NCBI RefSeq assembly: GCF_003286915.1
Contig: NZ_QMFY01000026.1
Span: 1-51,279 of the forward strand
Source of the DNA: Pseudochryseolinea flava
GTDB taxonomy: Bacteria; Bacteroidota; Bacteroidia; Cytophagales; Cyclobacteriaceae
Reading direction: 5' to 3'
DNA length: 51,279 bases
Notes under the pieces: model-generated
Databases searched by the model: none
What the model was told of the DNA's origin: nothing
The model's input: only the letters and a program-made list of their open reading frames with translations
Translations under genes and position numbers: made by a program
Part shown: positions 16,865 to 25,946 of the stretch, piece by piece
How positions within the stretch are numbered: position 1 is the first letter of the stretch
Layout: each line of letters opens with the position of its first letter

Positions 16865-18397
16865 TTAGAAAGGTGTTTCCTCGTCGTCAACACCACCACC
16901 GCCCATCGGTGGTAATGGAGGAGGTTCTGGATTAAAGCTATTCAATCTACTTTCACGGGTCACCATGCCAGAGAATGGATTATCATACGATGATGGAGAG
17001 TCGAGGTCTGCGAACTTTGTGTATTTGCCAATAAACTTGAGCTTCACACTACCGGTAGAACCGTTACGGTGTTTTGCGATAATGACTTCACCCGTACCTT
17101 GTGTTGGCATACCTTCTTCGTCAACAGTGATCTTATAGTACTCAGGGCGATACAAGAACATAACGATATCGGCATCTTGTTCGATGGAACCGGATTCACG
17201 TAAATCGGCAAGCTGAGGTTTTTTGTCTCCCCCGCGGGTTTCTACACTTCGACTCAACTGTGAAAGTGCTAGCACGGGCACATTCAATTCTTTTGCAATA
17301 CCTTTCAAGGAGCGTGAAATCGAAGCGATCTCTTGTTCGCGGTTACCAGTTTGTTCACCTCGCATGAGCTGCAAATAATCGATTACAATAATTTGGATAC
17401 CGTTCTCCGCCTTAAGACGTCGGCACTTTGCGCGAAGCTCAAGGATGGAAATCGCTGGTGTATCGTCGATGAAGATTGGCGCTGAAGAAAGTTTCGAAGT
17501 TTTATGAACGAGCTGTGTCCATTCATGATCAGCAAGGTTACCTTTTTTGATCTTTTCACTTTCTAACTCTGCCTCTGCTGAGATCATCCTGTTTACCAAC
17601 TGGATAGAAGCCATCTCCAATGAAAATATCGCCACAGGGATTTTAAAGTCTACGGCCGCGTTACGGAGTGCAGAAACCACAAATGCAGTCTTACCCATAC
17701 CAGGACGAGCAGCGATAATGACAAGATCTGAACGCTGCCATCCGGAGGTCATACGATCGAGTTCTGTAAATCCGCTTGGCACTCCCGTTAAACCGTCTGT
17801 ATGATCTTTCAGTGCCTGAAGTTCCTGAATAGCACGCGCCATGAGGTTACGCATGTTATCGTAATTCTTCTTTAGGTTGGCATCCGAAATCTGAAAAATT
17901 GATTGTTCGGTTTTATCCAAAAGCTCAAACACGTCTGTCACATCTTCATAGGCATCGTGGTGGATTTGAGAAGCAACTTGGATAAGTTCGCGTTTGATGG
18001 CCATCTCGATGATCACACGCGCGTGATATTCGATGTTTGCCGCTGAGCTTACCTTCGCCGTCAACTCGGCAATGTAATATGCACCGCCAACGAGTTCGAC
18101 TTTGCCTTGCTTCCGAAGTTGATTCACAACGGTGCGCATATCCACAGGCTCAGAAGCCTTGAACAGGTCAACAATGGCAGTATAGATTTCTTTATGTGCC
18201 TCAACGTAGAAGTGTTCAGGCTTTAAAAATTCAACAACCGCATTGAGCGCGTTCTTCTCGAGCATCAACGCACCCAGTACAGCTTCTTCCAGATCAAGTG
18301 CCTGAGGAGGAAGCTTACCTAAACTTTCGGAGATATCCCGAGTAAGTACTTTATTAGATTTGCCGCCTGACCTCAGAAACGTTGATCTTTGCTCCAT
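16865..18397 (-). CDS. dnaB: replicative DNA helicase DnaB
   Basis: Hexameric helicase that unwinds DNA ahead of the replication fork. Residues ~30-130 are the N-terminal collar (LPPQALDLEEAVLGALMLEK), and ~200-465 the RecA-like motor, with Walker A ARPGMGKT (230-237), Walker B IIVIDYLQLM, SQLSRSVETRGG and LRESGSIEQDADIV. The tail is rich in Pro and Gly and ends DDEETPF. No intein is present. A minus-strand -7 element lies 38 nt upstream of the ATG. It diverges from the Mur ligase gene. Confidence 0.98.
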   Translation of the reverse strand: MEQRSTFLRSGGKSNKVLTRDISESLGKLPPQALDLEEAVLGALMLEKNALNAVVEFLKPEHFYVEAHKEIYTAIVDLFKASEPVDMRTVVNQLRKQGKVELVGGAYYIAELTAKVSSAANIEYHARVIIEMAIKRELIQVASQIHHDAYEDVTDVFELLDKTEQSIFQISDANLKKNYDNMRNLMARAIQELQALKDHTDGLTGVPSGFTELDRMTSGWQRSDLVIIAARPGMGKTAFVVSALRNAAVDFKIPVAIFSLEMASIQLVNRMISAEAELESEKIKKGNLADHEWTQLVHKTSKLSSAPIFIDDTPAISILELRAKCRRLKAENGIQIIVIDYLQLMRGEQTGNREQEIASISRSLKGIAKELNVPVLALSQLSRSVETRGGDKKPQLADLRESGSIEQDADIVMFLYRPEYYKITVDEEGMPTQGTGEVIIAKHRNGSTGSVKLKFIGKYTKFADLDSPSSYDNPFSGMVTRESRLNSFNPEPPPLPPMGGGGVDDEETPF

Positions 18398-18753
18398 ACA
18401 GTGGTTGTTGTACGTGTTTAAATTTTAAGGGCGACAAACGTATAAAAAGGAATGCAGATATTCTTATTAACATCAACAAGTTGTCAACATTCCACAAACA
18501 AACGATAAATGAATGTTTACAGTTCAATCACCTGCCCGCACCGCGATCTTCACACAAGTTCTGTTGACGACGCCAAGTACATGACGGTGTTAAAGCTAGC
18601 TGCGACCAATGACAACGAATGTCACGCACGTCCAATCACCCGCTGATTTTCAGATCGATAACACTGCCGAACGATGATCCTTCGATCGCGAACAGGCCCC
18701 TCTTGTTCACTCCAAACATTTTACCGTATTTTAAACCCCGAATTCGTTTTTCG
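18398..18753. other. 356-nt divergent intergenic region between dnaB and Mur ligase
   Basis: The region holds the dnaB promoter near its left end (18435-18442) and presumably the mur-ligase promoter near its right end. An ORF extends the Mur ligase frame up to 18619, but its sequence does not match the family. No tRNA, small RNA with a terminator, or repeat could be recognised. Confidence 0.6.
18435..18442 (-). promoter_or_regulatory. -7 promoter element of dnaB
   Basis: TACGTTTG on the minus strand matches TAnnTTTG and lies 38 nt upstream of the dnaB ATG. No convincing -33 TTG element at normal spacing. Confidence 0.5.
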
Positions 18754-20130
18754 ATGGATGACAATAAACAGAAGATTCACTTTATTGCTATAGGCGGTGC
18801 TGTTATGCACAACCTGGCCGTTGCACTGAAGAAAGATGGACACATTATTACAGGATCTGACGATGAGATCTTTGACCCATCGCGCTCAACCTTGGAAGCC
18901 CATGGACTATTGCCCGCTAGCAACGGATGGGATACTGGCAAAATTCACGCTGGATTAGATGTTGTCATCTTGGGCATGCACGCCCGCAAGGACAATCCTG
19001 AACTTCTTAAAGCACAGGAACTTGGATTAAAAATAGTTTCCTTTCCTGAATACATATACCAACGATCGATCGACAAACAACGCATCGTGGTCGCCGGCAG
19101 TCATGGCAAAACTACCATCACCGCCATGATCATTCACGTGTTGAACTTCTTTAACAGAAATTTCGACTATGTCATCGGCGCACGTGTGCCGGGCGTTGAA
19201 TACACCGTTAGGCTAAGTGACAATGCGCCTATCATTATCATTGAAGGCGACGAGTACCTCTCCTCTCCATTAGACCCTACACCAAAATTTTTAAGATACC
19301 AACATCACATTGGGATCATTAGCGGAATTGCCTGGGACCATGCTAACGTATTCCCGACGGAGGAAGAGTATGTAAAACAGTTCGATCGTTTTGCCGATCA
19401 AACTCCAAAGGGCGGTATTCTGATCTACTGCGAACAAGATCCGATGGCGTTGATGATTGGAAAAAAAGAACGCTCCGATACACTTGAAATTTCTTACAAA
19501 AGTCATCCACAAACATCTGACAACAACGGACAATTCTTTATCACCAATGGCAAAGAAAAGTATCCGGTAAAGGTCTTCGGAAGTCATAACTTCCAGAACC
19601 TGAGCGCAGCGAAAGAAGTACTAAAAAAAATTGGTATTAGCCAGGAGCAATTTTTCGAAGCCATCACCACGTTCAAAGGTGCCGCCGGTAGACTTGAGAA
19701 AATCAGCGAGAACAACACTACAGTGGTCTTTAAAGATTTCGCCCACGCGCCATCCAAAGTACGCGCTACGGTGAAAGCTGTCAAAGAAATACACCCGTCA
19801 CGTGAGCTTGTAGCCTGCTTTGAACTGCATACATTTAGCAGCCTCAATAAAAAATTTATTCCTCAGTATAAAGACAGTATGAAGGCGGTGCAAACGCCAA
19901 TCGTATATTTCAATCCAGAGAAGGTAAAAGAAAAAAATCTTGAAGCACTTTCCGAGACAGACGTCAAAGCAGCTTTTGCAAATCCTTCCTTGATTGTATT
20001 TACAGACGCTGCCAAACTGAAAGACTTCCTCCTGCAACAATCATGGAAGAATAAAAACTTGCTCTTGATGAGCAGTGGAAATTTCGGCGGATTGAATCTC
20101 ATCGAATTGAGCGAAAAAATTGTGTCTTAA
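18754..20130 (+). CDS. mpl: Mur ligase of Mpl type (UDP-MurNAc:tripeptide ligase)
   Basis: Joins a recycled murein tripeptide to UDP-N-acetylmuramate in peptidoglycan recycling. The start at 18754 (MDDNKQKIHFIAIGGAVMHNLA) gives 458 residues and places the Rossmann loop at the N terminus; a longer frame to 18619 has no family likeness. The ATP loop AGSHGKTT (114-121), EGDEYLSSPLDPTPKF, SGIAWDHANVFPT, the central domain GSHNFQNLSAAKE and the C-terminal KDFAHAPSKVRATVKAV are present. The EGDEY motif and length favour Mpl over MurC, which is the main alternative. The DnaQ-like gene follows after 33 nt. Confidence 0.88.
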   Translation: MDDNKQKIHFIAIGGAVMHNLAVALKKDGHIITGSDDEIFDPSRSTLEAHGLLPASNGWDTGKIHAGLDVVILGMHARKDNPELLKAQELGLKIVSFPEYIYQRSIDKQRIVVAGSHGKTTITAMIIHVLNFFNRNFDYVIGARVPGVEYTVRLSDNAPIIIIEGDEYLSSPLDPTPKFLRYQHHIGIISGIAWDHANVFPTEEEYVKQFDRFADQTPKGGILIYCEQDPMALMIGKKERSDTLEISYKSHPQTSDNNGQFFITNGKEKYPVKVFGSHNFQNLSAAKEVLKKIGISQEQFFEAITTFKGAAGRLEKISENNTTVVFKDFAHAPSKVRATVKAVKEIHPSRELVACFELHTFSSLNKKFIPQYKDSMKAVQTPIVYFNPEKVKEKNLEALSETDVKAAFANPSLIVFTDAAKLKDFLLQQSWKNKNLLLMSSGNFGGLNLIELSEKIVS

Positions 20131-20163
20131 CGGCACCTTGTATCCTTTAGTATTAGTTCCCCA

Positions 20164-20979
20164 ATGAAACTTAACTTAAAAAACCCACTTTGCATTTTTG
20201 ACCTTGAGACTACGGGGACAAATATCACGCAAGATCGCATTATCGAAATCGCCGTTGTCAAAATGATGCCCAACGGCGAAATTCTGCGCAAGTCAAACGT
20301 ACTTAATCCAACAATACCAATCCCTGCGGAGTCTACACTCTTCCACGGGTTAACGGACGAAGACGTAAAAGACAAACCGTCGTTTAAAGACGTGGCTAAA
20401 GACTATGCGAAGTTCATGGAAGGTGCCGACCTCGCAGGATTTAATGTGTTAAAATTTGATATCCCCATGTTGGTCGAAGAATTTTTACGTACCGGCGTCG
20501 ACTTCGATTACGCACGTAAAAAAATTATAGATGCACAGAAGATATTCCACATGATGGAAAAGCGTACGCTTTCTGCCGCGTACAAATTCTACCTGAATAA
20601 AGAACTTCAAAATTCACACACGGCTGAAGCCGATACCGAAGCAACCATGGAAGTACTGCTTGCGCAAGTTGAGAAGTATGAAGGACAAGATGTAATCGAC
20701 GGCGCAAACAGAAAAATCGGTGAGATCAAAAATGATGTAGAAACGTTATCAAAGTTGACATCTTCCGATCTCGTTGACCTCGCAGGAAGGATGATTAAAA
20801 ATCAAAAGGGTGAAGAGATCTTCAACTTCGGCAAACACAAGAATAAAGGTGTGACCGCGGTACTGAAAGAAGAACCTGCTTACTACGATTGGATGATGAA
20901 CGGCGATTTTCCCCTAGACACGAAACGCAAGCTTACCGAGATCAAGCTACGCGGCTTTGGCGGAAAGCTAGGACGGTAA
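20164..20979 (+). CDS. DnaQ-family 3'-5' exonuclease with C-terminal 'FGKHK' domain
   Basis: DEDDh exonuclease: Exo I CIFDLETTGTNITQDRIIEIA, Exo II AGFNVLKFDIPML, and Exo III HTAEADTEATMEVL with the catalytic His and Asp. Residues 1-175 are the nuclease. The extra C-terminal ~70 residues carry FNFGKHKNKGV and YYDWMMNGDFP, a small domain seen in exodeoxyribonuclease X-like proteins. It could be a proofreading epsilon-like subunit or a repair exonuclease; the tail favours the latter. It lies 33 nt after the Mur ligase gene and may be cotranscribed. Confidence 0.88.
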   Translation: MKLNLKNPLCIFDLETTGTNITQDRIIEIAVVKMMPNGEILRKSNVLNPTIPIPAESTLFHGLTDEDVKDKPSFKDVAKDYAKFMEGADLAGFNVLKFDIPMLVEEFLRTGVDFDYARKKIIDAQKIFHMMEKRTLSAAYKFYLNKELQNSHTAEADTEATMEVLLAQVEKYEGQDVIDGANRKIGEIKNDVETLSKLTSSDLVDLAGRMIKNQKGEEIFNFGKHKNKGVTAVLKEEPAYYDWMMNGDFPLDTKRKLTEIKLRGFGGKLGR

Positions 20980-21158
20980 AATTTGTAAGTTTATTTATCG
21001 ACTGAAATATGTAATGACGGCCCATCTCCATAATCCTGGTTTATTGCACGAGCTACTTCCGAGATAGGTATTTCCTCCACTCTCCTTCCACTCTTTCTCC
21101 ACACTTCGTCCACCTAAAGTCTTACCAAGACCTTATGACGGACTATGATAGTATGATC

Positions 21159-21785
21159 TTAATGGTATTTAAGCTCCCCTGCCCTCACAGGAATGTTCAA
21201 AGCGTTGGCTGCCGGCGGAATGGGGCATGAATAACTACCATCCTCCTTGCCATAGCTGCAGTAAGGATTGTAGCACAGATTAAAGTCTATCACAACATCT
21301 TCTGAGTTTGGAACGCGAAATTCTAAATAACGACCAACTTCATATGTTTCGTCGCCATTTGTACTGTCGGTAAACGGGATAAAAAGGTAATCTTCGTATC
21401 CAGGCATCTTCATCAAATCAGGACTTTGATACACTTCAAGAACGAAGTTTTGTCCATCCAACGTGAACTGTACTTCACCATATTTTCTATAGTTCGGTAG
21501 TCGCGTTGTGGTCGTTTTCATTTTAAAGAGTACAGGTGAAGCGTTGAGCACGAACTTTGCCTGTACCCTATATTTTAGGTCAATGGGAAAATAATTCAGA
21601 CCAGAAAAACGCTTGACATCCTTTGACGGCAGTGGCGATGTCGACTTATCCTTAAACTCTTTAAATTGTTTCTTTCGGTGATCAGCAATCTCCTTCAACG
21701 CAGCGTCATCCGCCGATTGCGCTACCAATTGCACAAAAGAGAAAATGAAGCAAAGAAATAATGCCGCGCCAAAAGCGTTTTTCAT
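21159..21785 (-). CDS. DUF1684 exported protein
   Basis: DUF1684 family. A signal peptide (residues 1-23, ending LVAQ) is followed by the domain whose C-terminal hallmark is CYNPYCSYGKEDGSYSCPIPPAANALNIPVRAGE. The conserved Cys and His/Asn residues suggest a bound metal or a disulfide, but the function is unknown. It lies 24 nt after the M48 protease gene on the minus strand, a possible operon of two exported proteins. Confidence 0.9.
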   Translation of the reverse strand: MKNAFGAALFLCFIFSFVQLVAQSADDAALKEIADHRKKQFKEFKDKSTSPLPSKDVKRFSGLNYFPIDLKYRVQAKFVLNASPVLFKMKTTTTRLPNYRKYGEVQFTLDGQNFVLEVYQSPDLMKMPGYEDYLFIPFTDSTNGDETYEVGRYLEFRVPNSEDVVIDFNLCYNPYCSYGKEDGSYSCPIPPAANALNIPVRAGELKYH

Positions 21786-21809
21786 AATGATCTAGAACGT
21801 AAGTGTTGG

Positions 21810-22604
21810 TTATTTCTTATATACCTTCATGGCTTCTGGAATCCAAGCTTGCAGATCCTTGATACGTGTAGAGTGTGAAGGGTGAGTGGACATAAACTCA
21901 GGTGGCTCTTGGCCTCCACCGGCAGTCATACGCTCCCAGAATTTCGGCGCCTCGTTAGGATCATATCCTGCCATCGCCATAAAAATAAGTCCAATATGAT
22001 CTGCCTCTGATTCATGTTCACGGCTAAACTTCAACATTCCGATGTTTGTTCCGGCGCCCACTGCTTGAAGAAGCAGATCTTTACCGGCAGTAGGATTTTG
22101 TCCCATCACGGCACTAAGTGTACCCAACCCATATTGCGCAAGCATTTGTTGACTCATGCGTTCTCTACCGTGATTGGCGATGGCGTGTGCAACTTCGTGA
22201 CCCATTACTACGGCGATACCCGTTTCGTCTCTGCAAATCGGCATGATACCGGTGTAGAAAGCAACTTTACCCCCAGGCATACACCATGCGTTTACGGTTT
22301 TCGGATCATCAATCAAATTGAATTCCCATGCAAAGCCACTAAGTTCCGATGACAATCCTTTTTCTGCCATGTACTGCTCTACGGCTTTTTGAATTCTTGC
22401 TCCAACGCGTTTAATCATTTGAACCTGCTCTTGGTTCGTCGACAATGGACCTTTCTTCAACACTTCGGCGTATTGTTGATTGGCCATCGGAATAATTTCA
22501 CCATTAGACACCAAGCTGAGCTGCTTTCGTCCCGTTACAGCAACGGAAGCGCACGCGCTCACAATAAGACCAGCGATCAGAACGATCAATACCTTTTTGA
22601 ACAT
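21810..22604 (-). CDS. M48-family metallopeptidase, lipoprotein
   Basis: Zinc protease of the M48 (LoiP/BepA-like) group, likely periplasmic and membrane-bound. The start at 22604 (MFKKVLIVLIAGLIVSACAS) gives a lipoprotein signal with lipobox SAC and 264 residues; the upstream frame to 22820 is not credible. The zinc site HEVAHAIANH (HExxH) and the third ligand in SREHESEADHIGL are present, with STHPSHSTRI near the C terminus. Relatives degrade or fold misassembled outer-membrane proteins. The DUF1684 gene follows; a FAH-family gene diverges upstream. Confidence 0.93.
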   Translation of the reverse strand: MFKKVLIVLIAGLIVSACASVAVTGRKQLSLVSNGEIIPMANQQYAEVLKKGPLSTNQEQVQMIKRVGARIQKAVEQYMAEKGLSSELSGFAWEFNLIDDPKTVNAWCMPGGKVAFYTGIMPICRDETGIAVVMGHEVAHAIANHGRERMSQQMLAQYGLGTLSAVMGQNPTAGKDLLLQAVGAGTNIGMLKFSREHESEADHIGLIFMAMAGYDPNEAPKFWERMTAGGGQEPPEFMSTHPSHSTRIKDLQAWIPEAMKVYKK

Positions 22605-22743
22605 ATCTTTTAAATTTTGGATAAAAATACAAATCTGAAGATTTATTGTTTTATAAATTTGGACGAATCTAAACCTTAGCGGAACAAATCGTAAAAATCG
22701 ATGCCGTATTACCATTGAGCCGGACACGCCCCGCTCACGCATC

Positions 22744-22756
22744 AAGTGTAACACTT
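22744..22756. promoter_or_regulatory. 13-bp inverted repeat before FAH-family gene
   Basis: AAGTGT-A-ACACTT is a perfect 6-bp inverted repeat around one base, 20 nt upstream of the FAH-family ATG, within the divergent spacer shared with the M48 gene. It could be an operator; no regulator can be assigned. Confidence 0.25.
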
Positions 22757-22775
22757 CATTAACCAAGCTATATCC

Positions 22776-23390
22776 ATGAGAATTTTTGCTATCGGAAGAA
22801 ATTATGCAGAGCACATTCAAGAATTGAACAATGAAAGGCCAGACGAACCCGTTATCTTCACAAAACCGGACACGGCCATCATACGAAACAACGCGCCATT
22901 CTTTTATCCTGAATTTTCAAAAGATATTCACTATGAAGCGGAGCTTGTGTTGAGGATTTGCAAAGAAGGAAAAAACATTCAAGAAAAATTCGCGAGCAAA
23001 TACGTCGATGCGATCGGTGTTGGCATTGATTTTACAGCACGTGATCTACAGCAAAAGGCTAAGGAAAAAGGACTTCCTTGGGATATCGCAAAGGGCTTCA
23101 ACGGTTCGGCACCGATATCTGACAAATTTATTTCCGTTAATGAATTTGCCGACCTGAAAAATATCTCCTTTAGTTTACAAGTAGATGGAGAAATTAGGCA
23201 ACAAGGGAACACGAGTCTTATGCTTTTTAACTTCGATTATATAATTTCGTACTTGTCAAAATTTTTTACACTTCGCACGGGAGACTTAATTTTTACGGGC
23301 ACGCCCAAAGGCGTTGGTCCAGTTAAAGTCGGCAATGTGTTATCCGCCTATATTGAAAATGAGAAACTGTTGGAATTTGAGATCAAGTAA
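22776..23390 (+). CDS. fumarylacetoacetate hydrolase family protein
   Basis: FAH-superfamily enzyme, metal-dependent C-C hydrolase or oxaloacetate decarboxylase/tautomerase. At 204 residues it is the short YcgM/FAHD1-like form. Visible motifs are RIFAIGRNYAEH, the metal site HYEAELVLRI, GVGIDFTARDLQQKAKEKGLPW, and the end LIFTGTPKGVGPVKVGN. The true substrate cannot be told. The downstream M23 peptidase gene starts 32 nt inside its 3' end in another frame, so the two are probably translated together. Confidence 0.93.
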   Translation: MRIFAIGRNYAEHIQELNNERPDEPVIFTKPDTAIIRNNAPFFYPEFSKDIHYEAELVLRICKEGKNIQEKFASKYVDAIGVGIDFTARDLQQKAKEKGLPWDIAKGFNGSAPISDKFISVNEFADLKNISFSLQVDGEIRQQGNTSLMLFNFDYIISYLSKFFTLRTGDLIFTGTPKGVGPVKVGNVLSAYIENEKLLEFEIK

Positions 23391-25305
23391 GATCGTATTG
23401 ATTTTTTTCTTTACGATAAACGCGCTTTATGCACAATCACAATTTAGCAAACCTGAGATAACATTTGCGCCAGCAGAGAAGTACATCTATCCCATCAACC
23501 CTGGTCAGCCCGGCTCTTTAGCGGGGACCATGGGTGAGTTGAGAAGCACACACTTTCATTCGGGAATTGACATCCGCACGAACAACATGATTGGATTCCC
23601 CGTGCGTGCGTCGAAGAGCGGTTACATTTCACGTGTAACGGTTGGGCCGAGCGGCTATGGTAATATTATTTATTTGACACATCCAGACGGCAACACAACA
23701 TTGTATGCTCACCTGGACAAATTCAAAGGTGCCGTCGCCAAACATATTCTTCAAGAACAATACAATGCTAAGAAATTCGACGTCGATTTATTCTTCACAG
23801 AGAATCAATTTCGCGTGAACCAAGGCGACACGATCGCGTTGTCGGGCAACTCCGGTTCTTCATCTGGTCCTCACTTACATTTCGATATTCGCGATGCAAA
23901 CAATTACGCACTCGACCCATTAAAAGTAGCAGACTTTCCAGAGGTAGCGGAAACACTTCCACCAGCACCGGAGAAAATTGCCGTGCGAACACTCGACAAG
24001 AACGCCCGTATCAACGATCGTTTTGGACGATTTGAATTCTATGCTGCCACGCGCGTTGGCAATAACTATTCCATCGCGAGTCCGATCATGGCATCCGGCG
24101 TTATCGGTATTGAGATTATTGCGAAAGACCGGCTCGCAGCGAAGAGCCCATTCTATGGGGGTGTTAACTATATCGAAATGCGCGTCGATAGCCAGTTAGT
24201 GTTCAGCCAAGCGATTGAAAAGATCGATATCACTGAGACGCGCGCCATTTACACTCTCATGGATTTCAAAACCTTCCGAAATAAAGGCACACGCTTCTAC
24301 AAATTATACATCGACGATGGGAACGCCTTGAAGTTTTACGACAAATCGCCAGGATCAGGAAAAATCACTGTCAACAAAAAGAAAGTTTCCACAGTGCAGA
24401 TTACCATGAAAGATAGTTATGGCAATAGCAGTATGGTGACATTTCAAATTACGCCGATGGAACCAGTTAAAGAGGTAAAAACGCTAGAGCCACTCACCGT
24501 TCCAATCACCTATGACATTACTGAAAACGTAATGACAATTGCCGCCAAGCCTTGTACTGCAGCCGACACGAAAGCAAAAATTTACGTAAAAGGAAATGTC
24601 ATAGAGGTACTGCCGGACTACGGCAATTTCAATCGATCTGTTTACTTGGTAGATTTAAGACAAACCATACCAGATTCTGTTGTAGTATGCGACAACCGTA
24701 TTGTCCCAAACATCAACGTAAGCATTCCATCGGGTACAGCATATAAATACTACGGCGATCGAATGAACATCGAGTTTCCCGCAGAAGCCTTGTACGATAC
24801 ATTGTTCCTCAACACCAAATACACCATGATGAAGGACAGCGGCGAGGTGTACACGATAGGCGACCGAACTGTACCGTTAAAAAGCAGTGTCCAAGTTTCC
24901 CTATTGCCTGCAAGAAAGATCAATTGGACCACCTCACATGCTGTATACCGTCAGGCCGGAAAGGGCTATACATTCGTTGGAGGAAAGCTCACCAATGGCC
25001 GAATCAACTTCACGACAAAGGAATTTGGCAGCTTCATCGTGTTGGTGGATCGCATCGCACCATCCATTAAAATGGTTACCGTAAATTCGTCTGCAGTTCG
25101 CTTTAAGATACGTGACGAGCTTTCTGGAATTGATACGTTCGAAGCATCGATCAATGGAGAGTGGCTTTTGATGCACTACGACAGCAAGACTGCCACGATA
25201 TGGTCTGAACTCCTCAATAAAAATGTGCCTCTGAAAGGTAATTTTGAACTGAAAGTGACCGACAGAGCAGGAAATACGTCGACCTTCTCAAAAAGGATCT
25301 TATAA
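23359..25305 (+). CDS. M23-family peptidase (LytM-like), exported
   Basis: Zinc metallopeptidase expected to cut peptidoglycan cross-links in the periplasm. The start at 23359 (MRNCWNLRSSKIVLIFFFTINALYAQ) gives a signal peptide and 648 residues, though it overlaps the FAH gene by 32 nt; a start at the frame's first Met (23314) would precede the signal. The M23 site is intact: HFHSGID (His67, Asp71) and GPHLHF (His172, His174). The long C-terminal part (about 200-648) is beta-rich, Ig-like, and typical of Bacteroidota M23 proteins. It may be a peptidoglycan hydrolase or scaffold. Confidence 0.9.
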   Translation: MRNCWNLRSSKIVLIFFFTINALYAQSQFSKPEITFAPAEKYIYPINPGQPGSLAGTMGELRSTHFHSGIDIRTNNMIGFPVRASKSGYISRVTVGPSGYGNIIYLTHPDGNTTLYAHLDKFKGAVAKHILQEQYNAKKFDVDLFFTENQFRVNQGDTIALSGNSGSSSGPHLHFDIRDANNYALDPLKVADFPEVAETLPPAPEKIAVRTLDKNARINDRFGRFEFYAATRVGNNYSIASPIMASGVIGIEIIAKDRLAAKSPFYGGVNYIEMRVDSQLVFSQAIEKIDITETRAIYTLMDFKTFRNKGTRFYKLYIDDGNALKFYDKSPGSGKITVNKKKVSTVQITMKDSYGNSSMVTFQITPMEPVKEVKTLEPLTVPITYDITENVMTIAAKPCTAADTKAKIYVKGNVIEVLPDYGNFNRSVYLVDLRQTIPDSVVVCDNRIVPNINVSIPSGTAYKYYGDRMNIEFPAEALYDTLFLNTKYTMMKDSGEVYTIGDRTVPLKSSVQVSLLPARKINWTTSHAVYRQAGKGYTFVGGKLTNGRINFTTKEFGSFIVLVDRIAPSIKMVTVNSSAVRFKIRDELSGIDTFEASINGEWLLMHYDSKTATIWSELLNKNVPLKGNFELKVTDRAGNTSTFSKRIL

Positions 25306-25319
25306 TCCCCTAACTTTCT

Positions 25320-25877
25320 ATGACACTTCAAGTTGGAGACAAAGCACCAGACTTCCGTTCAAAAGACGAACAGGGTAATGTTGTCGAGCTTTCGGACTTT
25401 AAAGGAAAGAAGCTTGTACTATACTTCTATCCTAAGGACATGACACCGGGTTGTACGGCTGAGGCGTGTGACCTTCGGGATAACTACAAAGCACTTAAAA
25501 AGGCGGGTTACGAAATTTTGGGGATCAGCACCGACACCGAGAAGTCGCATCAGAAATTCATTGCAAAAGAGAAATTGCCTTTCCGATTGCTTGCCGATCC
25601 AGACAAGACAGTGCACGACGCGTACGGCACGTGGGTTGAAAAGTCAATGTACGGTCGGAAGTATATCGGCACCGCGCGCGTTACGTTTATAATCAATGAG
25701 GAGGGCTTACTGGAGCAAATCATCCAAAAGGTAGATACCAAGAATCACGCAGCCCAGATCCTTGGTAATGAGGTTAAAAGCCCAGTGGTTGCGAAGAAGG
25801 CAACCGCACCAAAGAAAGTAAAGACAACCGCGACCAAAGTGGCCAAGAAATCAGCGGCCAAGAAGCGCAAGACATAA
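25320..25877 (+). CDS. bcp: Bcp-type thioredoxin-dependent peroxiredoxin with lysine-rich tail
   Basis: Reduces hydroperoxides using thioredoxin. Residues 1-150 are a full Bcp/PrxQ: KLVLYFYPKDMTPGCTAEAC has the peroxidatic Cys45 and a resolving Cys50. Residues 151-185 form an unusual tail with 12 Lys and 1 Arg in 35, plus Ala, Thr, Val and Pro (for example KKATAPKKVK), the composition of histone H1 tails. Bcp proteins usually stop near residue 150-157. The gene lies 14 nt after the M23 gene and ends tail-to-tail with an Hc1-like gene. The tail may bind DNA or another polyanion. Confidence 0.95.
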   Translation: MTLQVGDKAPDFRSKDEQGNVVELSDFKGKKLVLYFYPKDMTPGCTAEACDLRDNYKALKKAGYEILGISTDTEKSHQKFIAKEKLPFRLLADPDKTVHDAYGTWVEKSMYGRKYIGTARVTFIINEEGLLEQIIQKVDTKNHAAQILGNEVKSPVVAKKATAPKKVKTTATKVAKKSAAKKRKT

Positions 25878-25912
25878 AAAAAGAAAACCGTTCAAATGAA
25901 CGGCTTTACTTT
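25877..25912. terminator. bidirectional terminator between bcp and Hc1-like gene
   Basis: A 7-bp stem CCGTTCA/TGAACGG (25888-25894 and 25897-25903). On the minus strand it is followed by a long T-rich run (opposite the A-rich stretch 25876-25887), so it is strongest for the Hc1-like gene; on the plus strand it is followed by CTTTACTTT. Confidence 0.7.
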
Positions 25913-25946
25913 AATAGCTTTTGATTGTTAAGGGTGTATCTGAAGC

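Noticed and set aside
18468-18510. DnaA-box-like strings (TTGTCAACA, TTCCACAAA) upstream of dnaB
   Set aside because: Each differs from the consensus TTATCCACA at two or more positions and there is no cluster; not evidence for an origin.
18619-18753. N-terminal extension of the Mur ligase frame
   Set aside because: The 45 extra residues show no likeness to the Mur ligase N-terminus, whereas the Met at 18754 begins directly before the Rossmann loop.
20991-21113. Minus-strand 40-codon ORF with a GTG start in the 179-nt gap after the DnaQ-like gene
   Set aside because: It reads in a plausible way but has no ATG, no recognised homologue and a length expected by chance; not annotated.
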